DNA from: Micropterix aruncella
Lineage: Eukaryota; Arthropoda; Insecta; Lepidoptera; Micropterigidae
Length of the DNA: 64,000 nucleotides
Direction of reading: 5' to 3'
NCBI GenBank assembly: GCA_944548615.1
Contig: OX155976.1
Location: forward strand, 5,554,952 to 5,618,951
Below the pieces are notes generated by a model, which saw only the letters and a list, made by a program, of their open reading frames with translations, made no database searches and was not told where the DNA came from. Within the stretch, counting starts at the first letter, position 1; each line of letters begins with the position of its first letter. This document shows, one piece after another, positions 28,390 to 40,528 of the stretch. The position numbers and the translations under genes were made by a program.

Positions 28390-29110
28390 TTTTCACCAGC
28401 AAAGCCTAGTATCGTCACTCGTGTGTCAGGTTTCTTTTAATAAAGAAAAAGGTAATTGCCGCAGCCAGTCTGCAGTTACAAACTTTATTAAGGCGACTTA
28501 ATTAACTTTATTAATCTTTATTTATTAAAACTTTACAAGGTTTATTAAGGCGACGTTACATTTCTTTCATACGGTCAATGTTTATCAATGTGCATGTGTA
28601 GATGTCACAGTAAGGTTACAAAATCGAATCAAATCAAATCATGAGACAAAAATAAATGCAACAATGCTAATAAAGTTCTCTGCCATGTTTTGCAATCTCA
28701 CACATCAAAATGCAAATTTTCGCATATAATACGTTCCCATTTCTATTTAACCACAGAAGTCACAGCGACTTTATATTATAAAATCAAATAAATGCTTAAT
28801 GATGACATGTGTGATTAATATAAAAATGTACTAAGAACCATGACTGAGCATTTCATATATGTTCACTAGCAACGCCTGGCGTCGTCACTCGTGTGTCAGG
28901 TTTTTTCCAATGAAGAAAAAGTCAATTGCCTTAGACAGTCAGCTACAGACTTATGTAGAGGCGACGTTACATTTTTTTCATGGTTAATATTTTTCAAAAT
29001 GCATTTCGTAGATGTCAGTGTCTTTAAGTTATAAACTCGAATACATGTTTAATGATGATTTGTATGATTAATATGAAAATAAACTATGAACTATGACCTA
29101 GTATTTCATT
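28390..29110. repeat. Internal sub-repeats of the array unit
   Basis: Two related ~200-bp modules (28390-28640, 28860-29060) with shared pieces such as ccagcaa-gcct and aggcgacgttacattt. Similar modules recur at 37555-38400, 47515-48190 and 58610-59177. Confidence 0.6.
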
Positions 29111-29403
29111 TTTCTATATAAACTACTCAAGATTGACTTCAGCAAGAAACATAGCCCAGTCAAATAGGTAACTTTAAGAGTGATGTTTTGAAATTTGGCA
29201 AGATGTTTATTTTTGTTTCTGGTCTTTATCGTGAAATTTCACAATGGGCGGATTTATTATCTTACGACAATCGCTTACAACCAACCCTGTAAAGTGTTTG
29301 AAGTATTTATGAAGTATTTATATGCATGTGAGTGTGTAACATGTGTATAAGTGCGTGTCTTGTTATTAAATTCGATCGACAGAATTGAAAATACAGAAAA
29401 TGT

Positions 29404-29476
29404 TGACCCAGCCGGGAGTCGAACCCGGAACTTTGCAATGTAATTTCAGGCGACCTAACCACTATGCCACGGCCCG
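29404..29476 (-). repeat. tRNA-like (SINE head) sequence, unit A
   Basis: On the minus strand it has a perfect pol III A box (TGGCATAGTGG) and B box (GGTTCGACTCC) at tRNA spacing, with a GC T-arm. The acceptor ends (GGGCCGT and CTGGGTC) do not pair, so it is a tRNA-derived SINE rather than a functional tRNA. Confidence 0.7.
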
Positions 29477-29481
29477 GGAGG

Positions 29482-30026
29482 TGTTAAACATACTAAGAGT
29501 CGCTTACCTAATCTGTTGCCCTCGAGCCAGTTATATTGGAAAAATTGCGATCCGATTCAGTTTTTCGCTTATATCTGGCCCGCTGATGGCGATATCGGAA
29601 TTGTACGTCATTTAAAAAATAAAGCTCGTGAAGTTCTCTACAAAAATGTTTTTTTTTAATATCACCTACTTATTATTATTATCAAAATACCCAGGAATGC
29701 CTAGTTAACCGACCGCTCGGCTGTCGCATGCACCGCACGCAAGCATCTCATATTCCACGGGCGGGCGGGCTATTGTTAATTTTCGGTTGTTTACTTACCA
29801 TAGGTTATTTGTCCTATTTTCATATTAATAATAGATGATGTGAAAATAAATATCTATATAATTTGTTTGAGAATTTTATAAACTTTTTTTAAAAAATTAT
29901 GTATATTTCCGATATTGCTAACAGTTAGCGAGGTATAAGGGAAAGATTGAATCGTAGCGCCATCTTTCCAATATGGGGCCTCGAGCGCAATAGATTGAGT
30001 AGGCGTTTCTTAGTATGTTTAACTGT
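29482..30026. mobile_element. Long inverted-repeat element, unit A
   Basis: Arms of roughly 120-130 bp: gttaaacatactaagagtcg on the left pairs with the reverse complement of cttagtatgtttaac (to ~30026), and internally cgatatcgg pairs with ccgatattg. A MITE-like foldback lying between the tRNA-like sequence and the end of the zinc-finger gene. Confidence 0.65.
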
Positions 30027-30161
30027 ACAATTCAATGAACATATATGCCAAGTTTTAAAACATTATCAGCTATTTCCCTCAAATGTCGAATTTTGTTCCT
30101 ACAAGATAGGGCTAATAATTATTTATTTGTTTCAACATAAATTTCTTAGCGATCATTTCGT

Positions 30162-31262
30162 TTAGTGGAAGTCACGTTGATGTCTTAGGAGGTTACATTT
30201 GTATCCGAATGCACGCCTACATTTCGTACAAATAAATGGCATCAATTTGTGATGACTTGCATTGATATGCTTGAGCAAGTTGCCCTTAAGCGAGAAGGCT
30301 TTCTTGCAAATATCGCAGATACATGTCGTTAATTTCAAATGGACCATGTTCGTGTGTCGTTTTAAATGTCCTCTTAATGCAAATGTGCGGTTGCATCGGT
30401 CGCACGCGAATGGCTTCAATCCTCGATGGACTTGGCTAATATGCCAAACTAAATTATGCTTATACGCAGATGCATGGTTGCATTCAGCGCATGCAAACTT
30501 CTCCGACTTCAAATGAACCGTTTTCGTGTGGCTGAGCAAATTGGACCGCCTCGCGAATCTGCGATCGCATCTCTTGCAAGTGAACGGTTTTAATTTTTTA
30601 TGCACTGAATTAACATGAATTTTCAAAGCGTAGCCGCTTACGAACATGATTGGGCAATCCGCGCATTTAAATTTCCTAATTTTGCAATGGACTACTTCGA
30701 AATGTTTCCTCACCTCGGATTGAGTTCGAAACGCCTTGCTGCATTCCCGACACGAATATTTCTTCGAACCGCGGTGTACGAAATCGACGTGGTACCTTAA
30801 GTTGTTGCCTCGAGAAAAGGCTCTGTCGCACTCTACACACTTGTATTTCTTCAACTTTAGATGTACAACATCGAAGTGAACACTAAGCAACTTCTTACCG
30901 TCGAAAGTATGACTACATTCGACACAAGCGAATTTCTTCGTTTTCTCGCATTGGTTACACAGCAACTCCACTATCCTGGCATGTTTATTTCTTATCCGCA
31001 TCGGATTACTTGTATCGAGAAAGCGACGGCACACAGAGCAAGAGAAATCAACCAATTTCCTCACCACCACAATGGCCTCGTTTAATGTACCGTGTAGTGT
31101 AGCCTCGTTCAACACATCGTACTTGTCTTCTGTCACATCGATCTCGCTAACAGAATCATCTGGTTCCCATTTAACGTAACAATCCGCAGCTTCGTAATAC
31201 GAATCCGTGATTTCGCTTTTCACTTTTTCGAAGTCAGCACAGTTGTGGCTCGACTCAGCCAT
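30162..31262 (-). CDS. C2H2 zinc-finger protein, paralogue A (9 fingers)
   Basis: Single-exon gene, 366 codons from ATG 31262 (MAESSHNCADFEKV) to the stop at 30162. The acidic N-terminus (residues ~1-65) is followed by a four-Cys segment (CSVC...CNQC, ~75-105) and nine tandem C2H2 fingers from ~residue 110 to the end (e.g. YKCVECDRAFSRGNNLRYH; FACDRCNRTFALRGHLKRH), with H-x4-H spacing ending VH and VHxxLKxF/Y-type linkers. The sixth finger has Ser in place of the core Phe. Predicted nuclear DNA-binding protein; target unknown. The frame is intact. Compared with paralogue C, changes concentrate at helix contact positions. Expression not known. Confidence 0.85.
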   Translation of the reverse strand: MAESSHNCADFEKVKSEITDSYYEAADCYVKWEPDDSVSEIDVTEDKYDVLNEATLHGTLNEAIVVVRKLVDFSCSVCRRFLDTSNPMRIRNKHARIVELLCNQCEKTKKFACVECSHTFDGKKLLSVHFDVVHLKLKKYKCVECDRAFSRGNNLRYHVDFVHRGSKKYSCRECSKAFRTQSEVRKHFEVVHCKIRKFKCADCPIMFVSGYALKIHVNSVHKKLKPFTCKRCDRRFARRSNLLSHTKTVHLKSEKFACAECNHASAYKHNLVWHISQVHRGLKPFACDRCNRTFALRGHLKRHTNMVHLKLTTCICDICKKAFSLKGNLLKHINASHHKLMPFICTKCRRAFGYKCNLLRHQRDFH

Positions 31263-31956
31263 TTTTAAACCGATCTATTCGCCCCAAGCGATACAATGCA
31301 CCGCGAAAGGTGATCCGGACAGGTAATAAACAAAGACCAGGATTCGCTCATTTATGGTCGCGACTTATTCACATAAAATACGATTGACGTTTACCTTCTT
31401 CTTTTTTTTTAATGGCAATAGACGATGCTTTTCTGCTAGGTCGTTATCGGATGACATCTACGTTAGTTTGTTAAGGGGGGAGGGAGCCTGAAAAACATAT
31501 TGTTCATTATTTATTTTTTTAACCTTAACTCTTTGTAGCCCAAGATCTTCAAAATAAAAAATAAAAATAATGTTGATAATGAGATAGGTTTAGACTGACA
31601 AACAAAAAAACACGTGTTTCTCAGATTTTAAAATATATATTTATTATTAATCATTTATATGACAATTTAGGGTTCAACTCAATATTTCAACATTGATTTG
31701 AACGTATAAAAATCCATTTATGTTGTATGAAAGGATTTTAAACAATTATTTTGTTTATTATAGCATAATGCTACACCGCATTTTACGCAAATTATTGTGA
31801 GACGCCAGTGCACTTCAGAATCTTGCACCGTATCCTTTTTTCAACCCAAATTGGCCAGTGGCCGACCTGGTCCTGCCTTACTGCCAATGGAAGAACATGT
31901 TGCGCAGGGCCCTTAAGTTTTTCGGCTTGAACTTTGTTTTATAAAGACCTTCGACT

Positions 31957-33237
31957 CAATTTTTTTTTTTTCAATTTCAATTTATTTCCAAAATATCTTA
32001 ACAGATTGTAGAAACTTAATATTTAGGTACATTTAAATTACAGTATATTAGTTCGTTTTTACAATATTTAAATTTATCACCACGTACATACAGTTACTTC
32101 ATTATTGCTTTTAGGGCATCCAAATCATTTTTAAGATTTATTTACTAAAACCACAAATTAAAATAATTGATAAAAATAATCAAGAAATTAAAATCAGAAA
32201 AAGTCAGAATAATTAAAAAATGCTACTTAAAATTGTCAAAAAAATGACCAAAAAATTTGAAAAATTATTTAAAATTAACAAACTTATCGATCGAGTAAAA
32301 AGCTTTGTCTAATAAGAATTCTTTAAGTAACTTTTTGAATAAGCTTTCCACTTGAATAGTTTTTAAACTTTCTGGTAGCCTGTTAAAGTAATATGGCCCT
32401 GAGTATTTTTTGTCTTGCCTTGCTGTGTTTAGTTTAATACATGGTATAAAAATGTTTAATTTATTTCTCGTATTTTTAGTATGTGTATCTGAAAACTTTT
32501 TATAATGTGTTTCTTTATTCTTAAAAAAATCAGTTAGTAACTTAAAGAGATAGAGTGAGGTTAAAGTGAGGATTCTTAGCCTTTTAAAAATGGGTCGACA
32601 TGACTCTTCCCTTTTCACCTTTGCAATTATTCGCACTGCTCTCTTTTGGAGTATAAATATGGGTTCCCTATGACAAGCATAACAATTTCCCCAGATCGTA
32701 ATGGCATAACTTAGGATAGCTTCAATATAGCTGAAATAAACATTTCTTGTTTGCAATTCATCCAAAGACCTTCTTACAATACTTAAAGCATAACATGCCC
32801 TACTTAACCTACTTTCGAGGTTTTCACAGTGAAAGTTCCATTTTAAAAGTTCGTCGACATGAACACCTAAAAATCTAGTACAATGAGTTTGAGGAATGGC
32901 AGTGTTATTTATTGAAAGTATTATTGGCGAACCTTTATTCCGATTTCGATGATTTGTAAAATGTATGAAGTTACTTTTAGACGCATTTAGTGTGAGGTTG
33001 TTGCTCTCAAACCAACTATTTAGTTTGAATAGATTAATTTTAACGTTAATCAATAATTCTTCCATATCTTTACCGGCAACAATTAAACTAGTGTCGTCAG
33101 CAAACATCGTTACATTTATATCGTTGAAATACATTGGTAAATCATTTACATATACTAAAAATAGAATAGGGCCCAAAATGGAACCCTGCGGGACTCCAAG
33201 TTTATTAGTTAAAGGGATCGAACAGTGTTTTGTAATA
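31957..33237 (-). mobile_element. 5'-truncated LINE inserted in unit A
   Basis: Units B and C read cttcgactcttgatgatagg without interruption; in A the two halves (31948-31956, 33238 onward) are split by this LINE. It has an A-rich 3' tail (31957-31985 on the minus strand) and is truncated inside the RT. It arrived after the duplication. Confidence 0.88.
32265..33235 (-). pseudogene. LINE RT C-terminal half (CR1/Jockey-like)
   Basis: Minus frame beginning at GVPQGSILGPILFLVYVNDL (RT motif B), through TMFADDTSL (motif C, FADD), to the thumb and C-terminal region (YAITIWGN, LQKRAVRIIAK, YFNRLPESL). Open from ~33235 to 32265 with no internal stop, but the RT N-terminus and endonuclease are missing owing to 5' truncation. 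Confidence 0.88.
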
Positions 33238-33515
33238 CTTGATGATAGGCTTCAGGCCAAGCTTGCATAAGGTCTCACCTATCTCAAGTCTAAATTCTAC
33301 TGAGGACATTTGTTTTTTTTTAATACTTTATTTATTTATTTTTTGTATATTTAGCTCCATTGTTATCAATGTTATAGGTAACTCGGAAAAATTCAATACC
33401 GAAATGCAGCTAATGCTCAATGCCCACCTAACTATAGTATCCGCAGTACAAACTGGCGACTGGGGCAATTAGAGACAGTTAACATAGGAATGGTACCATG
33501 TCGATAAAATATTTA

Positions 33516-34140
33516 TCTATACTAATATTATAAAGAGATAAAGTTTGTGATGTTGTAGGAAGTAATCTCTGGATCTACTGAACCGATTTTGAAAATTCTT
33601 TTACCAATAGAAAGCCACATTATCTATGAGTGTCATGAGTTATATACTAAACCGAAAAATGGAAAGACTTCTTCGTGGTAGTCGGATTTGCAAAGTAAGT
33701 CGGAGAATAAGCGGTCCATCAAAAATGTTTCTAACTAACACTGCCTTAACGATGAAAGATATATGATTAAGTTCTAGAGAAAAGTTGTAGAGCTTGATAA
33801 TGACTACAAAAAAGTCAGCGACAGCATATGTCTAACTTTTATATTTTATTAATTATGAATTCTTATCAAAATAAGTAAATTTATCGTCTCAAGTGTTTAA
33901 AACAAAGGACTTTTTTCTTTTACTGCATAAATAGTTAAAGAGATAATAAGACATAGGTATGGAACCGCGACCGTATCGCAATCTATACTTCTATACTAAT
34001 ATTATAAAGAGGTAAAGTTTGTGACGTTGTAGGAAGTAATCTCTGGATCTACTGAACATTTGAAAATTCTTTTACCAATAGAAAGCCACATTATTTGTGA
34101 GTGTCATAGGCTATATATTAATCCGAAAAATGAAAAGACT
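33516..34140 (+). mobile_element. Two Helitron-like 5' ends in tandem
   Basis: TCTATACTAATATTATAAAG occurs at 33516 and 33990, each followed by a conserved ~120-bp stretch (gttgtaggaagtaatctctg...). TCTATACTAATATTATAAA is the characteristic 5' start of a widespread insect Helitron family. No Rep/helicase sequence; no 3' CTRR end identified. Confidence 0.55.
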
Positions 34141-34383
34141 TTTGCCTGCTAAAATTAGATAGATAGATAAAATTCCTAGATTTAGCCAAAAGCGGTGAGT
34201 AAATACCGTAATAGGTGGTAAGTAGCTAACCGATTAGGACTATTAATTGTGGTAACCGTAACAGTTCGATTTCGACATTTTATGACATTTTAAAGACACT
34301 TTTGCCAAATTAGTTTTCGTCTACTATAATTATTGTGCGTATTATGTAGGCCATTATGCATTATTGATAACAAAATATTCTGC

Positions 34384-34421
34384 TATAAAAGGCTTAATGT
34401 CCAAAGAGCATAACTCATTCG
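34384..34421 (+). promoter_or_regulatory. Core promoter: TATA box and initiator
   Basis: TATAAAAG at 34384-34391 and TCATT centred on A34417, about 33 bp apart, upstream of the ATG at 34452. Typical arthropod TATA-Inr spacing. Confidence 0.5.
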
Positions 34422-34451
34422 TTATACGAACTCTGTTTGTGAATCTACATC

Positions 34452-34749
34452 ATGTTGGAAGATTTTTGCAAAACTAATTTGACCAAGTTAAGAAGTGATG
34501 TTAACCAGCAAAGCTGGCATGTCATTCTCAATATTTTTAAGTGGTTGCATAAGTTGAAAGAAGACCCTGATGTCATAAGGAAAATTGATTTTCAACAACC
34601 AAGAAAGAGCGAACAAACTATAGATCGAATTCGGAATCGAATTCAAAAATCTCCAGAACGAAGACCTGGCCAAAGCACATATAATTGACACCCATTGTCA
34701 TTTTATTAATCTACAAGACGATAGTGACAGTGAAGACGAATATGAATAG
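34452..34749 (+). pseudogene. Deletion derivative of a Tc1/IS630-type transposase gene
   Basis: ATG 34452 opens a 78-codon frame (to 34688). Its ILNIFKWLHKLKED resembles IHNVLTFFDKLKRD near the start of the transposase at 63309. In another frame, 34660-34749 reads IIDTHCHFINLQ plus an acidic tail (DDSDSEDEYE), like a transposase C-terminus. I infer an N-terminus joined to a C-terminus with the catalytic core deleted. Moderate confidence, as the similarity is short. Confidence 0.45.
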
Positions 34750-35569
34750 CTTGCTGACTTTCTTTGTTTAGCTTTTTTTTTTTTTTTTGTATAACAATTA
34801 TTTTATTGTCAACTATATTTTTATTTTAATAATTCAATATCAATATTTATATTTTTAACTTATTTAATATTTATCGTAATGAACAATACTGAAATAATAT
34901 TTATTTCCCTCGTTTCATTATTTTATCGACATTCCTTTTGTACGCGTAAGACTACCTACACTAGGGTTACAGGTACCGCTCCATAAGGCCGTGCAAGTGC
35001 GAAAGAGATAGCACGATTTCGATGATAAATTACCTGACTCGCCACTTTGTATTGCGGATGGTATAGGACTAAACTGGCCCGTATCTAGGCGGGTCATAGT
35101 AAATAATTAAAATAAGTGATACAACTTATGTAACAATTAGCCCAATTAAGTTAAAAAACTTTTTATTTTTATAATCAATGAATGTACTTGATAAGGATTG
35201 AATAATATATAATAATAAATAAATAACACTATGATACAAATCAAAACACTAAATTTGTAAGAATATTACAATGTAGGTAATACAATATGGGCAATACACA
35301 TATTACGTAAATACGAATTTAATAAATAATAAATGCTATATGGTACAAACATATTTATAATTTAATAAAATATATAAATAAAATTATAAAAGCAGTGCTA
35401 AAAATATGAAATAATATAAATAAAAATATGATATGATATACTAATATATGCAAAATATATGCAAATATATGATATGATATACTAATATATGCAAAATATA
35501 TACTTAATATATGCAAAATAATTTATATAAATATACAATATTGTTTTTAAATTAACCGTTATAAATACG

Positions 35570-36300
35570 CTTTACGAACCAAGTTTTCAGATTTAGACCT
35601 CCCTAATTCAAATAACAATTTATTAATATTGTCTTTAAACTCTTCATTGTTTTTAGATGTTTCCATTTTTCCTCTATGTCCTAATATAATTTGGGACCAA
35701 TGAAAATAGCATGTCGTTGGGCAAATGTTGTTTGCACTCGAGGAATAAGGAAATTTTGTTTCCGTGAACTCCGAGTATTGCAGTTTTGCTGACTTTGATC
35801 ATCTCTGTCTTTGTGTTTATGAAAAAATATTATCACATATTTAATTAACAGTTGCTTGACGCCCAGAACTTTAGACTCTTAGACGCTCTGACGAGTAGTC
35901 ATTAGGTTTCCTATAAATTATCCGTAACAGCAGGTTTTGCGTCTTTATTGGTGGATCCATGGAACGTTTCGTGCAAGCATCCCAGGCAACAATTCCTTAA
36001 ATCATAAGACTTTGGCATAGAGCCATGTAGGTGGTTTTAATTGTTTTCCGAGAAAATGCATTGCGCAGTTCACTAAAAACATATATTAGTTCCCGTAATC
36101 GATCAGAGAGTTGAATTATGTGCTTAGACCAATTCAGCTTAGAATCCACATTTATTCCAAGATATTTTATGTTATCTACAATACTTAGTCGTTCACATGA
36201 GCATGTGCAGTCTTTAATGCAATTGTGAGAGTGGATTTTAAAGAAGCTGGAGATATGAACTGATCGTAAACTAAAGTTCATTACTTTGGTTTTCGACGAG
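35570..36300 (-). pseudogene. LINE RT C-terminal fragment, unit A copy
   Basis: Minus-strand blocks KYLGINVDSKLNWSKHI, ELRNAFSRKTIKTTYMALCQ, then RKPNDYSSERLRV, separated by stops; closely related to the LINE at 59751-62619 (VYYALCESILSYG, RKPYRYPSENL). Same fragment in units B and C. 5'-truncated at ~36300. Confidence 0.85.
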
Positions 36301-38709
36301 TTAATTGGGAATCACAATCATGCTGGAAAATTACCTTGTCGTGTCGTGACTTGTTGGGCAGTGTTCCAGATTGCAATACTTGCAAGGATTAATTTTAGTT
36401 AGGTTTATGATAGTTATTAGGTAAATTTGATGAATGTCCTTTCATATAAGCTACTTCTTTTGCTAATAAATACTAATAAGGAAAAAATATTGCGGTTTGA
36501 ATTTTTTATGGTGCTCCAAAACGGGCTATACTTTTACGGCTGTAATATTGTCAACAATAGCCTGGCTCTCACAGCATTATTTTAAGTATGGCTCATAATT
36601 TTGACTCGTAAACGGGCTACACAATCGGGCAAAATGGCAGACGAAATCATAGGTATCACATGGGTTTATATTGCTTTAAATGATCATTTAAAACGAAAAA
36701 AGAAGACGACAATGTGGATTCGACCTAACTTCAATAAGCGTAACACTTTGGATATCTAAGCCTGAATGTTTTAGATGATATGAATACAAATTGAAAGATC
36801 GTTTCCATTTAAATTTAGTATTATTAATAAATTCACAATATACTTATCTAATAGTGATGTATATAAACTTTTCAATGCACTAATAAATAATATCAATTAT
36901 TCCATGCATACATCAAATATATCATTAAATGTATATATCAGCTTCATTAAAATCTCCACAAATTATGAGGGACCTATTTTCATTAGTAAGCTTGTCTAAT
37001 ACAATTTCCAGTACATTTATAAATTGATTGAAATCAGATAGCAATCAGATAAAATCAGATAGATTTAATATATGTTAAGTAGTAAATGATTAAATATAAA
37101 AATATCTAGTCAAAGAAAGTACAATTCATTGTTAAAATAATATATAACAACTATTCGAAGCGGAGCTAGATAATTCGTTGTCAGGTCTCAAAATGTAGGT
37201 ACTTCTAGATACATTTTGAGGTTAGGTTAAGTTTAACATTTCGTATAGTTTACCACAAATTGCCGGTACCTACTCGTCTCAATCGTAGTCAAAATTAATT
37301 ATTGTTTAACGGAGGCACGACTAACGTTTTTCCTTTTTCTTTCAAGCTGACAATAATTCAAACGTCGATGTTACATGATACAATAAGTAAAATAGCAGAA
37401 ACACAAGTCTGAGTACAACACGCCTCTTGGGAGACGGTACTGGGACATGTCCCTAGATTATTTAGTTTTACTATTCTCACATTACTGTGTTGCAATATAC
37501 ATATTTGTCCTAAATCGTAGGGTCTCTTTCTGGCCAGACTGTAGGTAACTACATATTTTCACCAGCAAAGCCTAGTATCTTCACTCGTGTGACAGGTTTT
37601 TTTTCCAACGAAGAAAAAGGTAATTGCCGCAGTCAGTCAGATAGTTACAAACTTTATTAAGGCGACTTTATTAACTTTATTAACCTTTATTTATTAAAAC
37701 TTTACAAGGTTTATTAAGACGACGTTACATTTCTTTCGTACGGTCAATGTTTATCAATGCACATGTGTAGATGTGACAGTAAGGTTACAAACTCGGATCA
37801 AATCAAATCATGACATAAAAATAAATGCAACAATGGTAACAAAGTTCTCTGCCATGTTGTGCAATCTCACACATCAAAATGCTAATTTTGGCATATAATA
37901 CGTTGCCATTTCTATTTAACCACAGAAGTCTCCCATTGCCTGCACTAACAATGGCTTTTCTTTTATCTATAATTCCGAAGACGTTTACCAAAAAATATTA
38001 ATATGGATAAGTTAGGTAATTACATATTTTCACCAGCAACGCCTAGTATCGCCACTGGTGTGTCAGGCTTTTTTTCCAGTGAAGAAAGGTTAATTGCCTC
38101 AGTCAGTCAGTTACTAACTTACATAGAGGTGAAGTTACATTTATTTCATATGGTTAATATTTTTCAAAAAGCATTTCGTAATGTCACAGTGACTTTATAT
38201 GGGTTTTTTCCAATGAAGAAATAGTCAATTGACTTAGTCAGTCAGCTACAAACTTAGGTAGAGGCGACGTAACATTTTTTTCATGGTTAATATTTTTCAA
38301 AATGCATTTCGTAGATGTCACAGTGTCTATAGGTTATAAACTCGAATACATGCTTAATGATGATTTGTATGATTAATATGAAGATAAACTATGAACTATG
38401 ACCGAGTATTTTAATTTTCTATATAAACTACTCAAGATTGCCTTCAGCAAGAAAGATAGCCCAGTCAAATAGGTAACTTTAAGAGTGGTGTTTTGAAATT
38501 TGGCATAGATGTTTATTTTTGTTTCTAGTCTTTATCGCGAAATTTCACAATGGGCGGATTTATTATCTTACGACAATCGCTTACAACCAACCATGTAAAG
38601 TGTTTGAAGTATTTATGAAGTATTTATATGCATGTGAGCGTGTAACATGTGTAGAAGTGCGTGTATTGTTATTAAATTCGATCAACAGAATTGAAAATAC
38701 AGAAAATGT

Positions 38710-38782
38710 TGACCCAGCCGGGAGTCGAACCCGGAACCTTGCAATGTAATTTCAGGCGACCTAACCACTATGCCACGGCCCC
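38710..38782 (-). repeat. tRNA-like (SINE head) sequence, unit B
   Basis: Copy of 29404-29476 with intact A and B boxes; an extra C lies in the acceptor side (ggccccgtg). Confidence 0.7.
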
Positions 38783-38788
38783 GTGAGG

Positions 38789-39320
38789 TGTTAAACATAC
38801 TAAGAGTCGCTTACCTAATCTGTTGCCCTCGAGCCAGTTATATTGGAAAAATTGCGCTCCGATTCAGTTTTTCGCTTATATCTCGCTTACTGATAGCGAT
38901 ATCGGATTTGTACGTCATTTAAAAAATAAAGCTCGTACAGTTCTCTACAAAAATGTTTTTTTTTAATATCACCTATTATTATTATCAAAATACCCAGTAA
39001 TGCCTAGTTAACCGACCGCTCGGCTGTCCCATGCACCGCACGCAAGCATCGCATATTCCACGGACGGGCGGGCTATTGTCAATATTCGGTTCACTCACGT
39101 GACTCACGGTAGGTTATTTGTCCTATTTTCATATTAATAATAGATAATATGAAAAAAATATCTGTATAACATTTTCGTTGACAATTTTATAAACTAATTT
39201 TTTTTATATCATGCATAATTCCGATATCGCTAACAGTTAGAGAGGTATAAGCGAAAGACTGAATCGTAGCGCCATCTTTCCAAGATGGTGGCTCAAGCGC
39301 AATATATTGAGTAGGCGACT
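38789..39320. mobile_element. Long inverted-repeat element, unit B
   Basis: Counterpart of 29482-30026. The right terminal arm is shortened near 39315, where the cttagtatatttaac segment present in C is absent. Confidence 0.6.
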
Positions 39321-39428
39321 GCACCCTTCAATGATTTTCCTTCAGCTATAACCCTCAAACGTCGAATTTTGTTCCTACAAGACTGGGCTAATAATTATTT
39401 ATTTGTTTCAACATAAATTTCTTAGCGA

Positions 39429-40528
39429 TCATTTCGTTTTGTGGAAGTCACGTTGATGTCTTAGGAGGTTACCTTTGTATCCGAATGCACGCCTACATTT
39501 CGTACAAATAAATGGCATCAATTTGTGATGACTTGCATTGATATGATTGAGCAAGTTGCTCTTAAGCGAGAAGGCTTTCTTGCAAATATCGCAGATACAT
39601 GTCGTTAATTTCAAATGGACCATGTTCGTGTGTCGTTTTAAATGTCCTCTGAATGTAAATGTGCGGTTGCATCGCTCGCACGCGAATGGCTTCAATCCTC
39701 GATGGACTGCGTTAATATGACGAACTAAACATCCCAGATGCGTGGTTGCACTCAGCGCAGACAAACTTCTCCGATTTCAAATGCACCACTTTCGTGTGCT
39801 TAAGCAAATTGGACGGCATCGCGAAACTGCGATCGCATCTTTTGCAAGTGAAGGGTTTTAATTTCTTGTGCACCGAATCAATATGAATATTTAAATCGCG
39901 TCCGCTAAAAAAATTGCTCGCGCATTCCGCGCATTTAAATCTCTTAATTTTGCAGTGAACTCCTTCGAAATGTATCTTCACTTCGGTTTGAGTCCGAAAC
40001 GCCTTGCTGCATTTCCGACACGAGTATTTCTTTGAACCGCGGTGCACGAAATCGACGTGGTGCCTCAAGTGGCTGTCTCGAGAAAATGCTTTGTCGCACT
40101 CTTCACATTTGTATTTCTTCAACTTTAGATGTACAGCATCAAAGTGGTTATTTAGTTTCGCCTTACCGTCGAAAGCAAGACTACAATCGTCACACGCAAA
40201 TTTCTTCGTTTTATTGCACTGATTACAAAGCAACTCCACTATCCTGGCATGTTTATTTCTTATCCGCATCGGTTTACTTGTATCGAGAAAGCGACGGCAC
40301 ACAGAGCAAGAGAAATCAACCAATTTCCTCACCACCACAATGGCCTCGTTTAATGGACCGTGTAGTGTAGCCTCGTTCATCACATCGTACTTGTCTTGTC
40401 ACTTCGATCTCGCTAACAGAATCATCTGGTTCCCATTTAATCTAATAATCCGCAGCTTCGTAATACGAATCCGTGATTTCGCTTTTCACTTTTTCGAAGT
40501 CCGCACAGTTGTGGCTCGACTCAGCCAT
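39429..40528 (-). pseudogene. C2H2 zinc-finger gene, paralogue B (broken)
   Basis: Almost identical to paralogue C but with three inactivating changes: a TAG codon at 40442-40444 (Tyr in C), a 2-bp deletion near 40395-40399 (tgtcttgtcac against tgtcttctgtcac), and an 8-bp deletion at ~39735 (ttatacgc missing) in the sixth finger. The start codon is at 40526-40528. Downstream fingers remain open in shifted frames (40383-39712, 39764-39429), so loss is recent. Confidence 0.9.

Larger units (their letters stand above)
26380..36540. repeat. Tandem segmental duplication, unit A
   Basis: Shares a collinear backbone with units B and C: the block at 26380-26600 equals ~37085-37310 and ~47070-47285, followed by zinc-finger gene and LINE fragment in the same order. 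Private to A: an extra left fragment (26380-26792) duplicated at 28140, the LINE insertion 31957-33237, and a 1.6-kb insert ~33460-35060. A lacks the plus-strand LINE of B and C, so it preserves the pre-insertion junction at ~36530. Confidence 0.9.

Noticed and set aside
29404..29476. Functional tRNA gene (also 38710, 48523)
   Set aside because: A and B boxes are perfect but the acceptor stem halves do not pair and no proper anticodon stem is visible; treated as tRNA-derived SINE.
30262..31085. Plus-strand ORFs opposite zinc-finger gene A (and at 39.9-40.5 kb, 49.4-50.2 kb)
   Set aside because: Antisense shadows of the zinc-finger coding frames.
37803..37991. 62-codon minus ORF repeated at 58800-58988
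   Set aside because: Identity between copies simply reflects the recent segmental duplication; it lies in sub-repeat DNA and is disrupted in units A and C.
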